NCBI GenBank assembly: GCA_905221605.1
Contig: CAJNDS010002790.1
Span: 872,097 to 936,096, forward strand
Source: Symbiodinium natans
Lineage: Eukaryota; Sar; Dinophyceae; Suessiales; Symbiodiniaceae
DNA: 64,000 bases
Reading direction: 5' to 3'
The notes under the pieces were generated by a model. That model was not told the DNA's origin. It did not search any database and saw only the letters and a list, made by a program, of their open reading frames with translations. Position numbers and translations under genes: made by a program. Position 1 is the first letter of the stretch. The number at the start of each line of letters is the position of its first letter. Shown piece after piece: positions 1 through 10,532 of the stretch.

Positions 1-629
1 GATCCGACATCTGGGACGCTTATTCAAAAAAAGATCATACATGTAGTGTATGAAAGGGTTCTATAACAAGGGGCCCAAATTGAGGGTGGAACCCTCGATC
101 AAGGCTTTGAACCCCACGGTTTGCTGCTTCGATCTCCTCTTCCGACGCATCCACGAGGGCCGGGCCTGGGGGTTCAGGGTTTCGTGGTTGAGGGTTCAGG
201 GGTTGAGGGAAACCTAAACCCTAAACCCGCAACCTGAAACTGGATTTAGGGTTGAGGGCTTACGTTGGGTTGGGTTTGCGGGGAGGGGGGGGCGGGGGGC
301 GCTTGGGTTTCTGTTGGTTCGGCTCAGGCACCGGTCTCTCTCTCTCCCTCCCTAAACCCTGTTTCCTGAAACCGAAACCCTGACCCCTAAAGTCTAAACA
401 TATGTTTCATATGGTTAACCAAACCTTCTTTTTGGATTAACCAAAGCAGAGACTTTGAGGTTGAAGGCATCATGCAGCTCTCGCCCAAACTCTGCCAGCC
501 CGAAGCCTCCTAAACGCAAAAATTAAGGCTCAGGGTGTAGGGTTTAGGGCTCAGGGTTTAGGGTTTGGTTAAGGGTCCAAGGACCTAAAACTCTAAAGCC
601 CAAAGCCCCAAATCCCTGAACCCTAAACC
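1..629. repeat. Degenerate telomere-like repeats
   Basis: Scattered TTTAGGG and CCCTAAA words with many single-base variants, mixed with short unique stretches. No open frame here looks coding. This is the first of dozens of such tracts in the window. They occur on both strands and inside the sequence, so they are interstitial rather than a chromosome end. Confidence 0.8.
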
Positions 630-1192
630 CTACCCTGTCACGGGTGGCAAGGCCAGGTGATGCAGGCTCCCTGGCTGACCTGGGGGCTTCTGTGCGAAGA
701 TCGCTTTGGTGGGAGCACGTTCCAGCCCCTTAGGACACCCAATGGCCTGGATTATGGGAGTCTTTTGAAGCAGGACGCTGAGGTCTCGAAGGGGGGTCGC
801 AGCGTAGGAGATTGGGCGGGTTGATAGGTGCCAAATAAGTGCCGATGGGGCTCTTTCACCCGATGATGCTGCACATACCGGCAGCCATATGAGAGAACTG
901 GACTGAAGGCGGATTGGAATGGCACAGTAATCGCACAACCCTGTTCAAAAATATCTCCGACTGCAGTAGCGTTGGCACCACGTCTGTGGGCGAGAATTGC
1001 ACACTCGCAGGCGGTGAAAGAGTGAGCGATGGCTGGGGTGGCAAAGACAACAACTGCTGCAATGAATGCTTCTTCTCACAGAGGGGCATCTGGCTTTTGC
1101 ACATCAAACGACAACTGCGATCTCGCATCCTCAAGCCCGGGACACAGAGGGGCCAGGCGCATCCGACAAACGTGCGTGCCGTTCCCTTGCAG
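630..1192. other. Unique sequence, no gene resolved
   Basis: Non-repetitive sequence of balanced composition. A + strand frame is open from 914 to 1519, but only its part near 1301-1379 has splice signals. Frames open on the other strand here look like shadows. No family recognised. Confidence 0.4.
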
Positions 1193-1265
1193 AGCTGTCA
1201 GCATGTCGGCAGGCTTTTTGCATGCTTGTTTGGAGAGCCACGTGCAGGATTATGTCGGCCCAGGG
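1193..1265 (+). CDS. Exon-like island (weak)
   Basis: It follows a pyrimidine-rich CCCTTGCAG acceptor and ends before a GTGGCG donor-like site. One frame reads AVSMSAGFLHACLE...; the other two are also open, so frame choice is uncertain. Confidence 0.25.
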
Positions 1266-1300
1266 GTGGCGGGAAGTCACCCCTAACCCCAGCGGCACAG

Positions 1301-1379
1301 TGCTTAAGAGCGTATATGCTGCCAGAATTGGTAGGTTCTTGCGATGGGAATAGTTGTTCTTTACCGTTTGCCTGGTTGG
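1301..1379 (+). CDS. Exon-like island with GTAAGG donor
   Basis: The segment starts after GGCACAG and stops at a canonical GTAAGG donor. It holds 26 codons plus one base, reading CLRAYMLPELVG...SLPFAWL. The frame is shared with the longer open frame 914-1519. Family not recognised. The paired splice sites make it one of the better islands. Confidence 0.55.
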
Positions 1380-1585
1380 GTAAGGAGCCCATGTGCCCTT
1401 GCGGCAGCTGCTTTGACCCGAAACAGGATTCTATAGCATCCCAACTGTTCCCCATCAAGGTACATGAAGCCGTAATCCCTAAACCACACCCTGCCCTAAA
1501 CCCTAAACGTAAGCTCTGAGGCCTCAACCCTAAACCCTAAACCCTCTGGGTTTTAGGGGCCAACAGAGAGAGACCATCAGCCCAG

Positions 1586-1674
1586 ATCTACTCGCCAGAG
1601 CTGGCGAGCAGCCTCTACGACCGCGCCACGGACTTGCTCAAAAACTTCCGCCTGTGCGCGACCCGGGCCGCAGG
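1586..1674 (+). CDS. Exon-like island
   Basis: It lies between telomere-like tracts after a CAG and reads IYSPELASSLYDRATDLL..., an amphipathic helix-like segment with strongly codon-like G/C third positions. The donor is unclear and the partner exons are unknown. Confidence 0.4.
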
Positions 1675-1986
1675 GGCCCTAAACCCTCCAAACCCTGGGC
1701 AGAAAACAGCCCGAAACTGACCCCAAGCCCTACAAGTTACCCAAAGCCCAACACCCTTCAAGTTCTCTAGACTTCCCTAAGCCCGAGACTTCCTATGGGC
1801 CCTGAACCCGAACTCCTTTGGGAGTTTAGAGACTGGGTTTTCGAAGGAAGCTCCATGTTAATGGGGCCCCAAAAGGTTTTAGGGTTTCGGGTTAAGGGTT
1901 AGAAAAAGGGTTAAGGGCTTATAGAGAGCTGTTAAAGTTCTGGGGGAAACTTGAAATCTGAAAGCCCCCATATCTCAACAAAGGAG

Positions 1987-2098
1987 ATGGTCGTCGAGCA
2001 GCAGTCTCCTGCGCCCTTTGCCGTGCACATGCGCAGCTTGGGTCCCGCAGAGATAAGGGCTGAACGTTTGGGACCCAGGGCCGGGGACTATGTCCCTT
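1987..2098 (+). CDS. Exon-like island, terminal stop possible
   Basis: Open from an ATG: MVVEQQSPAPFAVHMRS..., 36 codons to TAG. The upstream context AACAAAG|GAG could be an acceptor, in which case the ATG is internal. Flanked by repeats on both sides. Function unknown. Confidence 0.35.
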
Positions 2099-2407
2099 AG
2101 CTCCGCGACTCTTCTTTTAAACCATGCGGTGGGCGCAAATATTCCTCACATTTGGGGGGGGGGGGGGGGGGCACTGGGGAAGGAATTGAAGGAAGCATTG
2201 CACCACAGTGTGCGTTGGCTCTAGGGCTTAGGGTTTGGCCCTGTTGTGCAACAAGGGCCATGTGCCGGTGCAACTGCAAGCAAGACCAAAGACCGCATGA
2301 AATTCGAACCTTATGTCTGTAGGGTCTGGAGGCTGCGTGCCCTAAACCCTAAACCCTAAAACCCTAAATCCCTAAAACCCTAAACCCTCCTCCCCATCCC
2401 ACGCAAG

Positions 2408-2507
2408 GAAGCATTCTCCTGGTTTTCTGCGTCAGCTTCCCCTTCACCATCGTCGGCAGCGTGGGGCCACTGTCCTTGTTCCTGTTGCAAACCGCTTCCC
2501 GGCACAG
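2408..2507 (+). CDS. Exon-like island, hydrophobic helix
   Basis: It follows ACGCAAG and ends at CACAG|GTTCGA. One frame reads ILLVFCVSFPFTIVG... and continues as about 25 hydrophobic residues, consistent with one membrane span. Another open frame is Ser/Ala-rich, so the membrane reading is tentative. Confidence 0.4.
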
Positions 2508-2682
2508 GTTCGAACCCTAACCCGTACTCTTTAAACGCCCAAGAGCAACAGCCATTGTCCTAACTCCCCAAGCCCTCTGATTCCTCAAACAAAAACCCTA
2601 ATCTCTACCCTAAGTCCCGAAAAGATTGTAAGCTGTAACCCGTAGATAGTTGACACTCTGACCGAAGGAGCGAACTGTGCAG

Positions 2683-2748
2683 AAGCTACCCTCGGGCTCA
2701 AGAATCTCTCTCCAAAATGGGGAAGACTTGGGCTACAGAGTTGTGCCT
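2683..2748 (+). CDS. Exon-like island
   Basis: Exactly 22 codons between CTGTGCAG and a GTATTT donor-like site, reading KLPSGSRISLQNGEDLGYR.... A soluble, mixed-charge segment without a recognisable motif. Phase 0 at both ends. Confidence 0.45.
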
Positions 2749-2933
2749 GTATTTGTGGTGTTGGGGCGGTTTAGGGTTTGGGGTTGTTTAGGGATTAGGA
2801 GCTATGTGGCCCGGGGCCAAATCCTGGAAGCATCAAACGGTTCGCGCAAGCGCACTTCTCTCGCAGTCCCCCTTGTTGGGTTGAATTGAACCGAATTTGT
2901 TGGGGATTAGGGCTAAGGGCGGAGGGTTTGGGC

Positions 2934-3065
2934 GTGTATCGTACCGTTGAGCCGCATGAAAAGACATTTGTCTACAGGGCCCCCAAACCGCCCCGGCGCC
3001 AAGCAAAGGTTCTGAGTTTCAGCTTCTTGGGCATTGAGTTCGTCAGCCGACAGATGGATCCCTGA
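2934..3065 (+). CDS. Exon-like island ending in a stop
   Basis: About 43 codons reading RTVEPHEKTFVYRAPK...FVSRQMDP, then TGA. Composition is protein-like and basic in the middle. It could be a last exon. The acceptor was not resolved; the island begins within a telomere-like tract. Confidence 0.45.
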   Translation: MYRTVEPHEKTFVYRAPKPPRRQAKVLSFSFLGIEFVSRQMDP

Positions 3066-3341
3066 GCTTTGAACTTCCAGGGTTGAGGGTTTAAAGTTCA
3101 GGGTTCAGGGTTTAGGGTTTCGGGTTTAGGGTTTGGGGTGTTTCTTCCAGGGGTGCTGCTCAGCACGTTGATATGTAGGCCTTCGGCCTCATGTTCAAGG
3201 CTTCGGGGGTTTTTTGGGGGGTACTACATGAGTCTGAGAGGTGCTTGCAAGCTTGTACAGCGTTGCCCATGTGATTGCCCCGGCTTGGAGTTCAGGGGTT
3301 TAGGGTTTAGGGTAACCCTATAAACCCTAAGTCCTAAACAG

Positions 3342-3430
3342 GGTGTTCTGGTGCCCGGCAACTTTGTAAACTCGCACCCCTGGAGACCCACCTCACCCAC
3401 GTCAACATGTCCCGGGCCTCATTCTCCACA
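3342..3430 (+). CDS. Exon-like island, Pro/Ser-rich
   Basis: It follows CTAAACAG and reads GVLVPGNFVNSHPWRP..., ending near CACAG|CGTAAA. Pro, Thr and Ser dominate the second half. A second frame is also open, so confidence is limited. Confidence 0.4.
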
Positions 3431-3447
3431 GCGTAAACCCTAACCTT

Positions 3448-3564
3448 GGGATGTTTCCCCTTATACTAACAGTCCTTAGCAGTCCTTAGTAGGGATTATA
3501 AGGGGGGGGGAGGGGGGGTACTATGTTCCCTATTAAGGGCTGCTAGTACAAGGAGGAACTTCCC
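3448..3564. mobile_element. MITE-like element, family A copy 1
   Basis: Short inverted-repeat element. The left end GGGATGTTTCCCCTTATACTAACAG is mirrored by CTGCTAGTACAAGGAGGAACTTCCC. A G-rich run sits in the centre. Six more members in the window share the ends (8.7, 21.9, 23.4, 34.2, 53.2 and 61.0 kb). No ORF, so non-autonomous. Confidence 0.75.
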
Positions 3565-3732
3565 AACCCTAAGTCTAAAAGCTTTGAATCGCGGGCATCT
3601 GAGCCCTAAAACCGCAAACCCTATGAACCCTATAAACTTAACCCTACGAAACCCCAAACCCTAACCTGGAAGACCCTAGAAGCCCTAGAAACCCGACAAC
3701 CCCATAACCCCATAGACCCTACAAACCCTCTT

Positions 3733-3824
3733 CTTGAAGGTTCATGGTGACTTAGAAGTAGGGGTATACGTGCCGTATATATTGTTATAACGCCACTTCT
3801 AAGTACCCATGAACCTCCAAGTGA
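3733..3824. mobile_element. MITE-like element, family D copy 1
   Basis: The arms CTTGAAGGTTCATGGTGACTT and AAGTACCCATGAACCTCCAAG form a long hairpin around an AT-rich centre. Related copies lie near 27.6, 30.8, 32.8, 56.0 and 58.0 kb. Confidence 0.7.
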
Positions 3825-3943
3825 GCCCCAAACCCCTCAAACCCTTTTAAATCCATATACACCATATACACCCGAAACCCTACAAACCCTACAAACCCTC
3901 TGAACCCCCAAACCCCTCAAATGTCAGAGACTTCAGACCGCAG

Positions 3944-4003
3944 GAGCATCCATTCGGAACAGACGAGTCGGACATCCCGGTCAAGCGCCCGTGGCCTCAT
4001 AGA
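3944..4003 (+). CDS. Exon-like island
   Basis: It follows CCGCAG and reads EHPFGTDESDIPVKRPWPH, acidic then basic. Like many islands here it begins with a GAG codon directly after CAG. The donor is unclear, perhaps in the adjoining GTTTAGGG repeat. Confidence 0.4.
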
Positions 4004-4025
4004 GTTGTTTAGGGTTTAGGTTTAG

Positions 4026-4132
4026 GGTTTATAGGGTTTATAGGGTTTATAGGGTTTATAGGGTTTATAGGGTCTATAGGGTCTATAGGGTTTATAGGGT
4101 TTATAGGGTTTATAGGGTTTATAGGGTTTAGG
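4026..4132. repeat. Tandem GGGTTTATA array
   Basis: About a dozen 9-bp units, a homogenised variant of the telomere-like repeat, with two units reading GGGTCTATA. Confidence 0.9.
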
Positions 4133-4744
4133 GTTTAGGGTTTGGGGTTTCTTTCGGACCGGTTTCTTTGAGGTAGAACCCTAGAGCTCTCAGATCAAAT
4201 ACCTTGAACCCAGCTGAGTTTTGCAAATTGGTTTTGCGCCACGATTCTAAACATAAGACTTCAACATTAGCGCCAACACAACCCAAGACCTTAAACCCTG
4301 AAGTCCTAAACTCCCTCGAAGCACTAGAAGCCCCAAAAAGCCACAAAAAGCCCCCAAAAGCCTCCAAAAGCCCTCAAAAGCCCTCAAAGATCTCAATGTC
4401 TTCAAGAGCCCCCAAAAGCCCTCAAAGCCCTCGGAGCCCTCAAAAGCCCTGAACAGACCCTCAGGGTTAGTATGGGGGGGGGGGGGGGGGGTGCCTAGGC
4501 TTGCGTGCACTGTCCTCTTGCTCAGGAGTTCAGGGTCTAGGGGTTTTTGAGGCCCCCAAAGCTCTGACACAACCCATCAGGGTTTAAGCTTTTGGGTTTG
4601 CAGTAGAAAGTTCTCGATTGTTAAGGGGAGTTTATAGGGTTACTACGGGCTTTAGGGGGAGGTCTGTAGGGTGCAAGGTTTCTTGTAGATCGCATGTCGT
4701 CTTCAGAGCACGACCTGGCTTGAACCCAAGGAAGATTCTCGCCA

Positions 4745-4841
4745 AAGCCCGCGGAACAATCCGAAGGATCCGACAGCGACACGGGATCTCCGCAGGGAGC
4801 GGACTCGGGGGCTTCAGGCTTCGATGGGGGCTCCCGGGCTG
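4745..4841 (+). CDS. Exon-like island, acidic Ser/Asp-rich
   Basis: The best frame reads KPAEQSEGSDSDTGSPQG..., low-complexity and acidic, like linker segments of nuclear or RNA-associated proteins. Other frames are basic. Splice sites unclear. Confidence 0.35.
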
Positions 4842-4880
4842 ACCTGCAATTGCATTTCAGCAGCCAGTAGATTCAGCAGC

Positions 4881-4976
4881 CCCTACCATGAGGGACTCCT
4901 AGGATAGAGACCCAAATAGTAGGATCTCTGTTTCATAAGGACCTCGATGAGGTACCCCCAATATCGTAGTCCCCCA
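4881..4976. mobile_element. MITE-like element, family C copy 1
   Basis: Core CCCAAATAGTAGGATC with flanks that mirror each other imperfectly (AGGGACTCCTAGGATAGAG and GTACCCCCAATATCGTAG). Related copies near 5.6, 20.4, 25.6, 29.8, 35.7 and 55.8 kb. Confidence 0.6.
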
Positions 4977-5319
4977 TAGAAAAAACCTCAAGGATCCAGA
5001 ATCTCCTCTAGCTCAGCAGGTCTTTTCTGGGGGCTCCACACTTGTATCATACGCTGGTTTTCAGTGCATTTGAACCGGGGTCCTTTTGAAAGACGCCCCC
5101 CCCTTTTTGCGTCAACCTGGCTGCCGCTGTAGGCGCCTTGCCGACCCTAAACCGTAAACCCTAAACCCTAAACCCCCCTCCCCCCTGCATTGGACATCTT
5201 GGATGCCCATACAGAGGCAGCCAGGGCTCAGCCGATAACAAGGCCGATCCTTTCGCTTCAGGCTTCCTGTCTTTGCAGACACCCTGCCTTTAGGGTTGAG
5301 GGTTGGGATGTTCCTACAG

Positions 5320-5507
5320 CTTCACCACCTCCAATGCACTTAATCTAGTGGAGACGTTATGCAAAAAATGCCGGTCCATGGCCAGTCGGATAAACCGAAC
5401 GGACGGCCATGAGAAGCCAGCAGCGCAGGAAGCCCCGAATATTGAGGTAACAAATGAGCAGCGGGCAATAGCCCTGGCCCGAGGACAAAAAAATGCCACA
5501 CCGTCAG
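5320..5507 (+). CDS. Large exon-like island
   Basis: It runs from a TTCCTACAG acceptor to TCAG|GTGCTT and is open throughout: 62 codons, FTTSNALNLVETLCKKC... to ...EQRAIALARGQKNATPS. Composition is globular and mixed-charge, including a CKKC pair. The frame stays open to 5581. No family recognised. Among the most convincing host exons here. Confidence 0.55.
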
Positions 5508-5560
5508 GTGCTTGTTGGGATGCCGAGCTAGGGTTTACAGGACTTGTAGAGATTATTCGC

Positions 5561-5668
5561 ACATGGGGGTTGACAGAATAAGGCACCCCGAACGTAGTCC
5601 CCAAGTAGTAGGATTCCCGTATAGTAAGGACCCCTATAAGGTACGTACCCCTAATTTCGGAAACATAA
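5561..5668. mobile_element. MITE-like element, family C copy 2
   Basis: CATGGGGGTTGACAGAATAAGG...CCCCAAGTAGTAGGATTCCC...TAATTTCGGAAAC matches the other family C copies. It directly abuts the exon-like frame ending at 5581. Confidence 0.6.
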
Positions 5669-6010
5669 TGTGCCCGAAGCTCGAAACCGTATGGGCTTTA
5701 GGGATGAGGATGTTGGTCTGAATGTCCCATAACATCCGGAAACCTAAAGGCATGAAGGGACCTTATACTATCTTCCCCCTATAGAACCCCGTACAAGCTT
5801 CTAAAGCCCAAGAAAACCCTAAACCAGAGAAAGCCCTAAACCCGAAGCCCTAAGTGTCCAAGCCTTCACCCCAAACCCAATATGTACCTGATATAGTCCC
5901 TAGTAACACCTAAGTCGCCCCAATGTGCTGAAAGGGTCAAGGTGCCCGTCTGGGCTCATGGGAAGTCCACTGCCTCCCTGGCTGGCCGTTGCCATCTCCC
6001 TTAGCGCAGA

Positions 6011-6110
6011 ATGACCCAACCACCCTTAAGAAAATGGAACGACTGCCCGCCACCACAGGCCGCCATGTCAACAAAGAAGAAGAAAAAGAAGGACAAGGCA
6101 CCGAACAGAG
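6011..6110 (+). CDS. Exon-like island, Lys-rich
   Basis: It follows CCCTTAGCGCAG. Frames read NDPTTLKKMERLPATT... or, from an internal CACAG, AAMSTKKKKKKDKAPNR. The second resembles the poly-Lys islands at 20.5, 20.7 and 22.2 kb. The boundary between the two readings is unresolved. Confidence 0.4.
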
Positions 6111-6446
6111 CTTATCATTATGATCAGTGTTATTACGATTATTATCTTATTGCTCTCACAACAATATGTTTGTTGTTATTCTTCCTATTGTTACTATTAA
6201 GATGATTCTTTTTGTTATTGTTACTCGTCAGGCTTTGAAGGCTTTCGGGTTTTCTGTTCCTCACACATGGGGGGCGGAGCTGATTGATGTTCCTTTGCTG
6301 TAATTCTGCCCGCAACGTCTGCTCTTACTTCTGGCTGCCCTTTCAAGAGTATGCTTCTAGAAGATCCTCGCTCGTCCTAGGAGTTCCGAGATGTGCCTCT
6401 AAACGGCTAATTTCCTAAGCCCTAGCCTCTGTCATTTTCTCACAGG

Positions 6447-6592
6447 AACGCCGCTTGATGCCCCAAACCTGAAGCTCTACAACTCAAGTGGCCCAACGAC
6501 GAGTCATACAGGAGCCTACCGAACTGCCAAGACTACCCCCGCATGTACGCACCCTGCAGAACTGCATAACTATAGTTAAAAACCCAGAAACA
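6447..6592 (+). CDS. Exon-like island, Thr/Ser/Pro-rich
   Basis: A pyrimidine tract ending TTTTCTCACAG precedes an open frame TPLDAPNLKLYNSSGPTT... of about 45 codons that stops near 6595. A second frame is also open over its right half. Function unknown. Confidence 0.4.
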
Positions 6593-6809
6593 CACAGTCC
6601 AAGCAATGTGCTCCCTCGGAAATTTATGGTGCAAACTACCCCTCCCCCCCCCCCCCAAATACACCCAGTATAATGGTCAAGGGGCCCCTCTGCGAACGCA
6701 GCAGACCCCAAACGAGGCTCTGCAGCCCGCAGGCTTAAGCGGTGTCTGGTGGGTCTAAGGTTTATCCCAACCCGCCCTGCTTAGGGAAAGAGGGAATTGG
6801 GCACCTTGT

Positions 6810-6915
6810 ATCCCCAAACCCCAAACTTCAAACCCCAAACCCCAAACCCCAAACCCCAAACCCCAAACCCCAAACCCCAAACCCCAAACCCCAAACCCTA
6901 AACCCTAAACCCTAA
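6810..6915. repeat. Tandem CCCCAAA array grading into CCCTAAA
   Basis: Consecutive 7-bp CCCCAAA units followed by three CCCTAAA units. Local homogenisation of one telomere-repeat variant. Confidence 0.9.
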
Positions 6916-7126
6916 ATACATTATGTCGGGGCACCGACTGCCTTAATTCCTTACCAAGCGCCAGAAGCCTTGACAAGAGGATGCTGAGCGCAAGTCGCTT
7001 TGGCCCTAAACTGATCGAAGCACAATAGGCCGCCTGAACTCATTTTAGGGGTTTGGGGTTGAGGGTTTGGGGTTGCGGGTTTAGGGTTGAGGGTTTAGGG
7101 TTTAGGGTTTAGGTTTAGGGTTGCAG

Positions 7127-7169
7127 GCTCCTGAGGAGATCGCAGGGAAAGAAGCCGAGCAGCTTGCCG
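7127..7169 (+). CDS. Short exon with canonical splice sites
   Basis: Forty-three bases between TTGCAG and GTAAGA, reading APEEIAGKEAEQLA. Acceptor, donor and an Ala/Glu-rich helical reading all agree. The flanking introns consist of TTTAGGG-like repeat on the left and a C-run on the right. Confidence 0.55.
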
Positions 7170-7630
7170 GTAAGAAGGACCCTGTTGGGAGAAGTCCATC
7201 TGCGCTAATGTTAGGGTCCCTTTAATAAACCCCCCCCCCCCCCCAAATCTTGTTTTGGTCCCCGGGGTTTGGGGGGGTGGAAAAAAAGACGGGGTGCCAA
7301 TAATCAATTCTGGGGATCTTAGAAGACAAGCACTCTCAAACGAGATCTGCTTCTCTAAAGACTGAGCCTCGGAGCTCTTTCAAGCCAGCTCAGCTGAAAA
7401 GTCTTCTCTGCAATGGAACTCTTAAGCGATTCTCAGTAAAAATCTTCAATTCCAGGCCGGAAAATTTTAGAATTACCACCCTTTATTATTATCACCGCAC
7501 CCCCCTATATAGACTTGTTTACATGCATCGGCCCGAAAACCTCCCGAAATGGAAAGTAGTCTTCGGCTGGACCCCTCTGGCCCGGCGAATTTTAGTATTA
7601 CCACCCCATTTATAAATGGGACTCTCACAT

Positions 7631-7756
7631 TAGACCCTAGACCCTAGACCCTAGACCCTAGACCCTAGACCCTAGACCCTAGACCCTAGACCCTAGACCC
7701 TAGACCCTACACCCTAGACCCTAGACCCTAGACCCTAGACCCTAGACCCTAGACCC
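7631..7756. repeat. Tandem CCCTAGA array
   Basis: About seventeen 7-bp units CCCTAGA with one CCCTACA, bordered by CCCTAAA. Another homogenised telomere-repeat variant. Confidence 0.9.
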
Positions 7757-8032
7757 TAACCCCAAACCCTAAACCCTTAACCCTAAATTCTGTCGGGTTT
7801 AGGGTTTTGGCGTTTACGTTTCTTTCCGTGCGCAAGTTGCATTCGGGACAGTAGGCTTCATTCAGGCTTGGGGTTCAGGGTTTGCGCCCTCCGGCTCTTG
7901 CAAAAATGAGTTGGTGCGCCTAGAATTTTGGCGTTTTGGGCCCTGAACCCGAACCCTAAACCCAGAACCCTTACGGCTTTAGGGCCTGAAGGGTTAGGGA
8001 TCTCGGCTGTTGTACTTTTTGGTTTGGAACAG

Positions 8033-8200
8033 AAGCGGCTGCCCAAAAGCGCCACAACACAAGTCTATGCTTCGCTGACACCGCTGGAAGGCTCGCTCAT
8101 TGCTGTGCCCGCAAGAAGAGCATGGCAAGCTTTCAAAAGAGTCTTCAACTACCCCGGAATGCCCCCACAGCTCCTCCCCTTGTCCTTTTTCCTACAAAGG
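8033..8200 (+). CDS. Exon-like island
   Basis: It follows TGGAACAG and reads KRLPKSATTQVYASLTPL... to ...WQAFKRVFNYPGM. It lies within a 129-codon open frame (7928-8317). Mixed hydrophobic and basic composition suggests a folded segment. Right boundary uncertain. Confidence 0.45.
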
Positions 8201-8240
8201 CCAGGGATCTCCTTCCTGAACCTAAAGCCCAAACCCGCAG

Positions 8241-8275
8241 GAGAAGAAGAAGAAGCGGAAGCCAGCAGCATCAAG
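8241..8275 (+). CDS. Poly-Lys exon-like island
   Basis: After CCCGCAG it reads EKKKKRKPAAS, then AAG|GCACTT. The ending resembles KKAAS at 23.6 kb and KSKAAS at 27.3 kb. An alternative frame is acidic (EEEEAEAS). Confidence 0.35.
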
Positions 8276-8679
8276 GCACTTACTCCCTTAAAGTCGAAGC
8301 ACCATGAAAACGCTTGAATCCCCTAATGCCTACACGGAACCCTGAGCCCTAAACCCTAAACTTTGTACACCCTGAACCCTACGCCTTCCTACTTCTAAAC
8401 CCTAACCCAAAACCCTCAACCCTGAAGCAGTGCCTAAACCCTAAACTTTAAAACGGAAGAGTCGGAGGAGTGAAGATAAGTGTTTTAGTATTTCTTTGTT
8501 TGGGTGGGGGTGGGGCTATGGGGTTTAATTAGTGGTTAGGGGGCTTTAAATCAGTTTCTGCAATATGTGGATAAGGGTTTAGAGCCTCATGTCTGGGGCT
8601 GTAGACGGTGTCCAAATAACAGGCTTGAATTGAAACTTAAACTCCGCCGGTCCGGCAACCCAGTCAAAGGGGTTGAGTT

Positions 8680-8778
8680 GGGAAGTTCCCCCTTATACTA
8701 ACAGTCCCTAGGAGAGATTATGTTGCCCTACTACAATAATCCCAATTAAGGACTGTTAGTGGAAGGGGGAACACCCCA
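8680..8778. mobile_element. MITE-like element, family A copy 2
   Basis: GGGAAGTTCCCCCTTATACT... mirrored by ...GACTGTTAGTGGAAGGGGGAACACCCC. Both ends are intact and no homopolymer lies in the centre. Confidence 0.75.
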
Positions 8779-9094
8779 AGGGTTGAGTATGAAGTGGGAG
8801 TGTGTGTGTGTGTGTGTGTGTCCATTTTAGCCTATTGCCTATTGGGCCTATTGCTTGGTGATAGAACGGCTGGTTGAGGGTTGATGGAACCTTGTAGATC
8901 TTGTGATTAAATGCTCTACACATACTGATCGATATGGCCAAAGTCATGAACATCTACATCCGCACTCGACTGAGAGAGTCTTCGCATGACCGCACGTCGT
9001 ATCATCCGAGTCGCGGAGTTGGCTTTTTGGGCCTGTGGTTTGATCTCATCGGCTTGCCCACGGAAGCTGGCAAGGCTTCTAAATAAGCAAAGAA

Positions 9095-9662
9095 AGAGTG
9101 TGCGTGTGTGTGTGTGTGCGTGTGCGTGTGCGTGTGCGTGTGCGCGTGTGCGCGTGTGCGCGTGTGTGCGTGTGTGCGTGTGTGCGTGTGTGCGTGTGTG
9201 CGTGTGTGCGTGTGTGCGTGTGTGCGTGTGTGCGTGTGTGCGTGTGTGCGTGTGTGCGTGTGTGCGTGTGTGCGTGTGTGCGTGTGTGCGTGTGTGTGCG
9301 TGTTGTGCGTGTTGTGCGTGTTGTGCGTGTGTGTGCGTGTGCGTGTGTGTGCGGGTGTGCGTGTGTGCGTGTGTGCGTGTGTGTGCGTGTGTGCGCGTGC
9401 GCGTGTGCGCGTGTGCGCGTGTGCGCGTGTGCGCGTGTGCGCGTGTGCGCGTGTGCGCGTGTGCGCGTGTGCGCGTGTGCGCGTGTGCGCGTGTGCGCGT
9501 GTGCGCGTGTGCGCGTGTGCTCGTGTGCGCGTGTGCGCGTGTGCGCGTGTGCGCGTGTGCGCGTGTGCGCGTGTGCGCGTGTGCGCGTGTGCGCGTGTGC
9601 GCGTGTGCTCGTGTGCGCGTGTGGGCGTGTGCGCGTGTGCGCGTGTGTGGGTGTGGGTGTGT

Positions 9663-9709
<47 letters not shown>
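9095..9709. repeat. CGTGTG-type microsatellite array, 0.6 kb
   Basis: Alternating purine-pyrimidine array. GTGTGC units fill the left part, a block of TTGTGCG lies at 9.30 kb, 6-bp GCGCGT/GTGTGC units follow, and pure GT lies at the right end. It creates long open frames of Cys/Val/Arg and of His/Thr/Arg on both strands, which are artefacts. Confidence 0.95.
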
Positions 9710-9711
<2 letters not shown>

Positions 9712-9715
9712 TTTT

Positions 9716-10481
9716 TGTTAGGAGGGAAGGCGAGAAGGCGCAGCCCCCCGTTGCACAAGAACCCAGCGCTTGCTCTGGGCAGGTCACAGGATGGCCAGGC
9801 AGGGGGTGGTGTTCCGGATTGTCTGAGGCTTCTACGAGTTCTGTCCTTGCAGAATGGGTTCAGAGAAAAGAGCTGAATGATGAGCCTCGGGGCTTCTGCT
9901 GACAAGTCCCATGCGAAAAGACCCACACACAGAGACCTTTCCAGGCAGGTACCCAAAAACGCTGTTCAGTAGAGCTTTTGGCTTGGCCTAAGCCCTATTT
10001 CCATAACACCACGAGTCTTCTTTGGTGTTGGAGGGCAACATAGTAGCTATGCCTCAGATATCGACCCTTAGCTTAGCCAGAGCCTCAAGACACCCGAACT
10101 TGAAGGCTGCATTCGTTACATAGGCATATGTGTACGCTTTGCATAGTTTTTGCGTTGCCTGCCTTGCATTGCACTGCGTCCACACGTGTGGTACCCATTT
10201 ATGAGCTTATATATTTGTATATATATATATAGTTGTCTATCTATCCATGATCATGCGTCTTTACATATATCACATACACATACGATCATGTCTATGCGTG
10301 TGTATATATATGTACACGTGAAGATTATCTATATATATATATAGAGAGAGAGAGAAATAGAGACAGATTCAGATAGAGATATGTATTATATATTTCTATA
10401 CATATATAGAGCGAGAGCGAGAGACGACTGACGCGGCTGACATGGCTGATCAGCTGCCCTTGGGGGATCTTCGGGCGGCAG
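9716..10481. other. Gene-free stretch with TA and GA microsatellites
   Basis: AT-rich sequence with TA-rich microsatellites at 10.20-10.40 kb grading into GA repeats. No island with convincing splice signals. The few open frames are simple-sequence artefacts. Confidence 0.5.
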
Positions 10482-10532
10482 GAGGCCCCAGTGCAGCTGA
10501 AGCCACGCCAAGTCGCTGAGCAGGCGAAGACT
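10482..10532 (+). CDS. Exon-like island
   Basis: Seventeen codons after GGCAG and before GTTTGC, reading EAPVQLKPRQVAEQAKT. It begins with GAG after CAG, as many islands here do. Phase 0 at both ends. Confidence 0.45.

Noticed and set aside
4204-4452. Pro/Lys/Ser repeat ORF
   Set aside because: Low-complexity CCAAAAGCC repetition, also open on the opposite strand.
8916-9956. Long ORFs (up to 346 aa) on both strands
   Set aside because: They are translations of the CGTGTG microsatellite (His/Thr/Arg or Cys/Val/Arg repeats).
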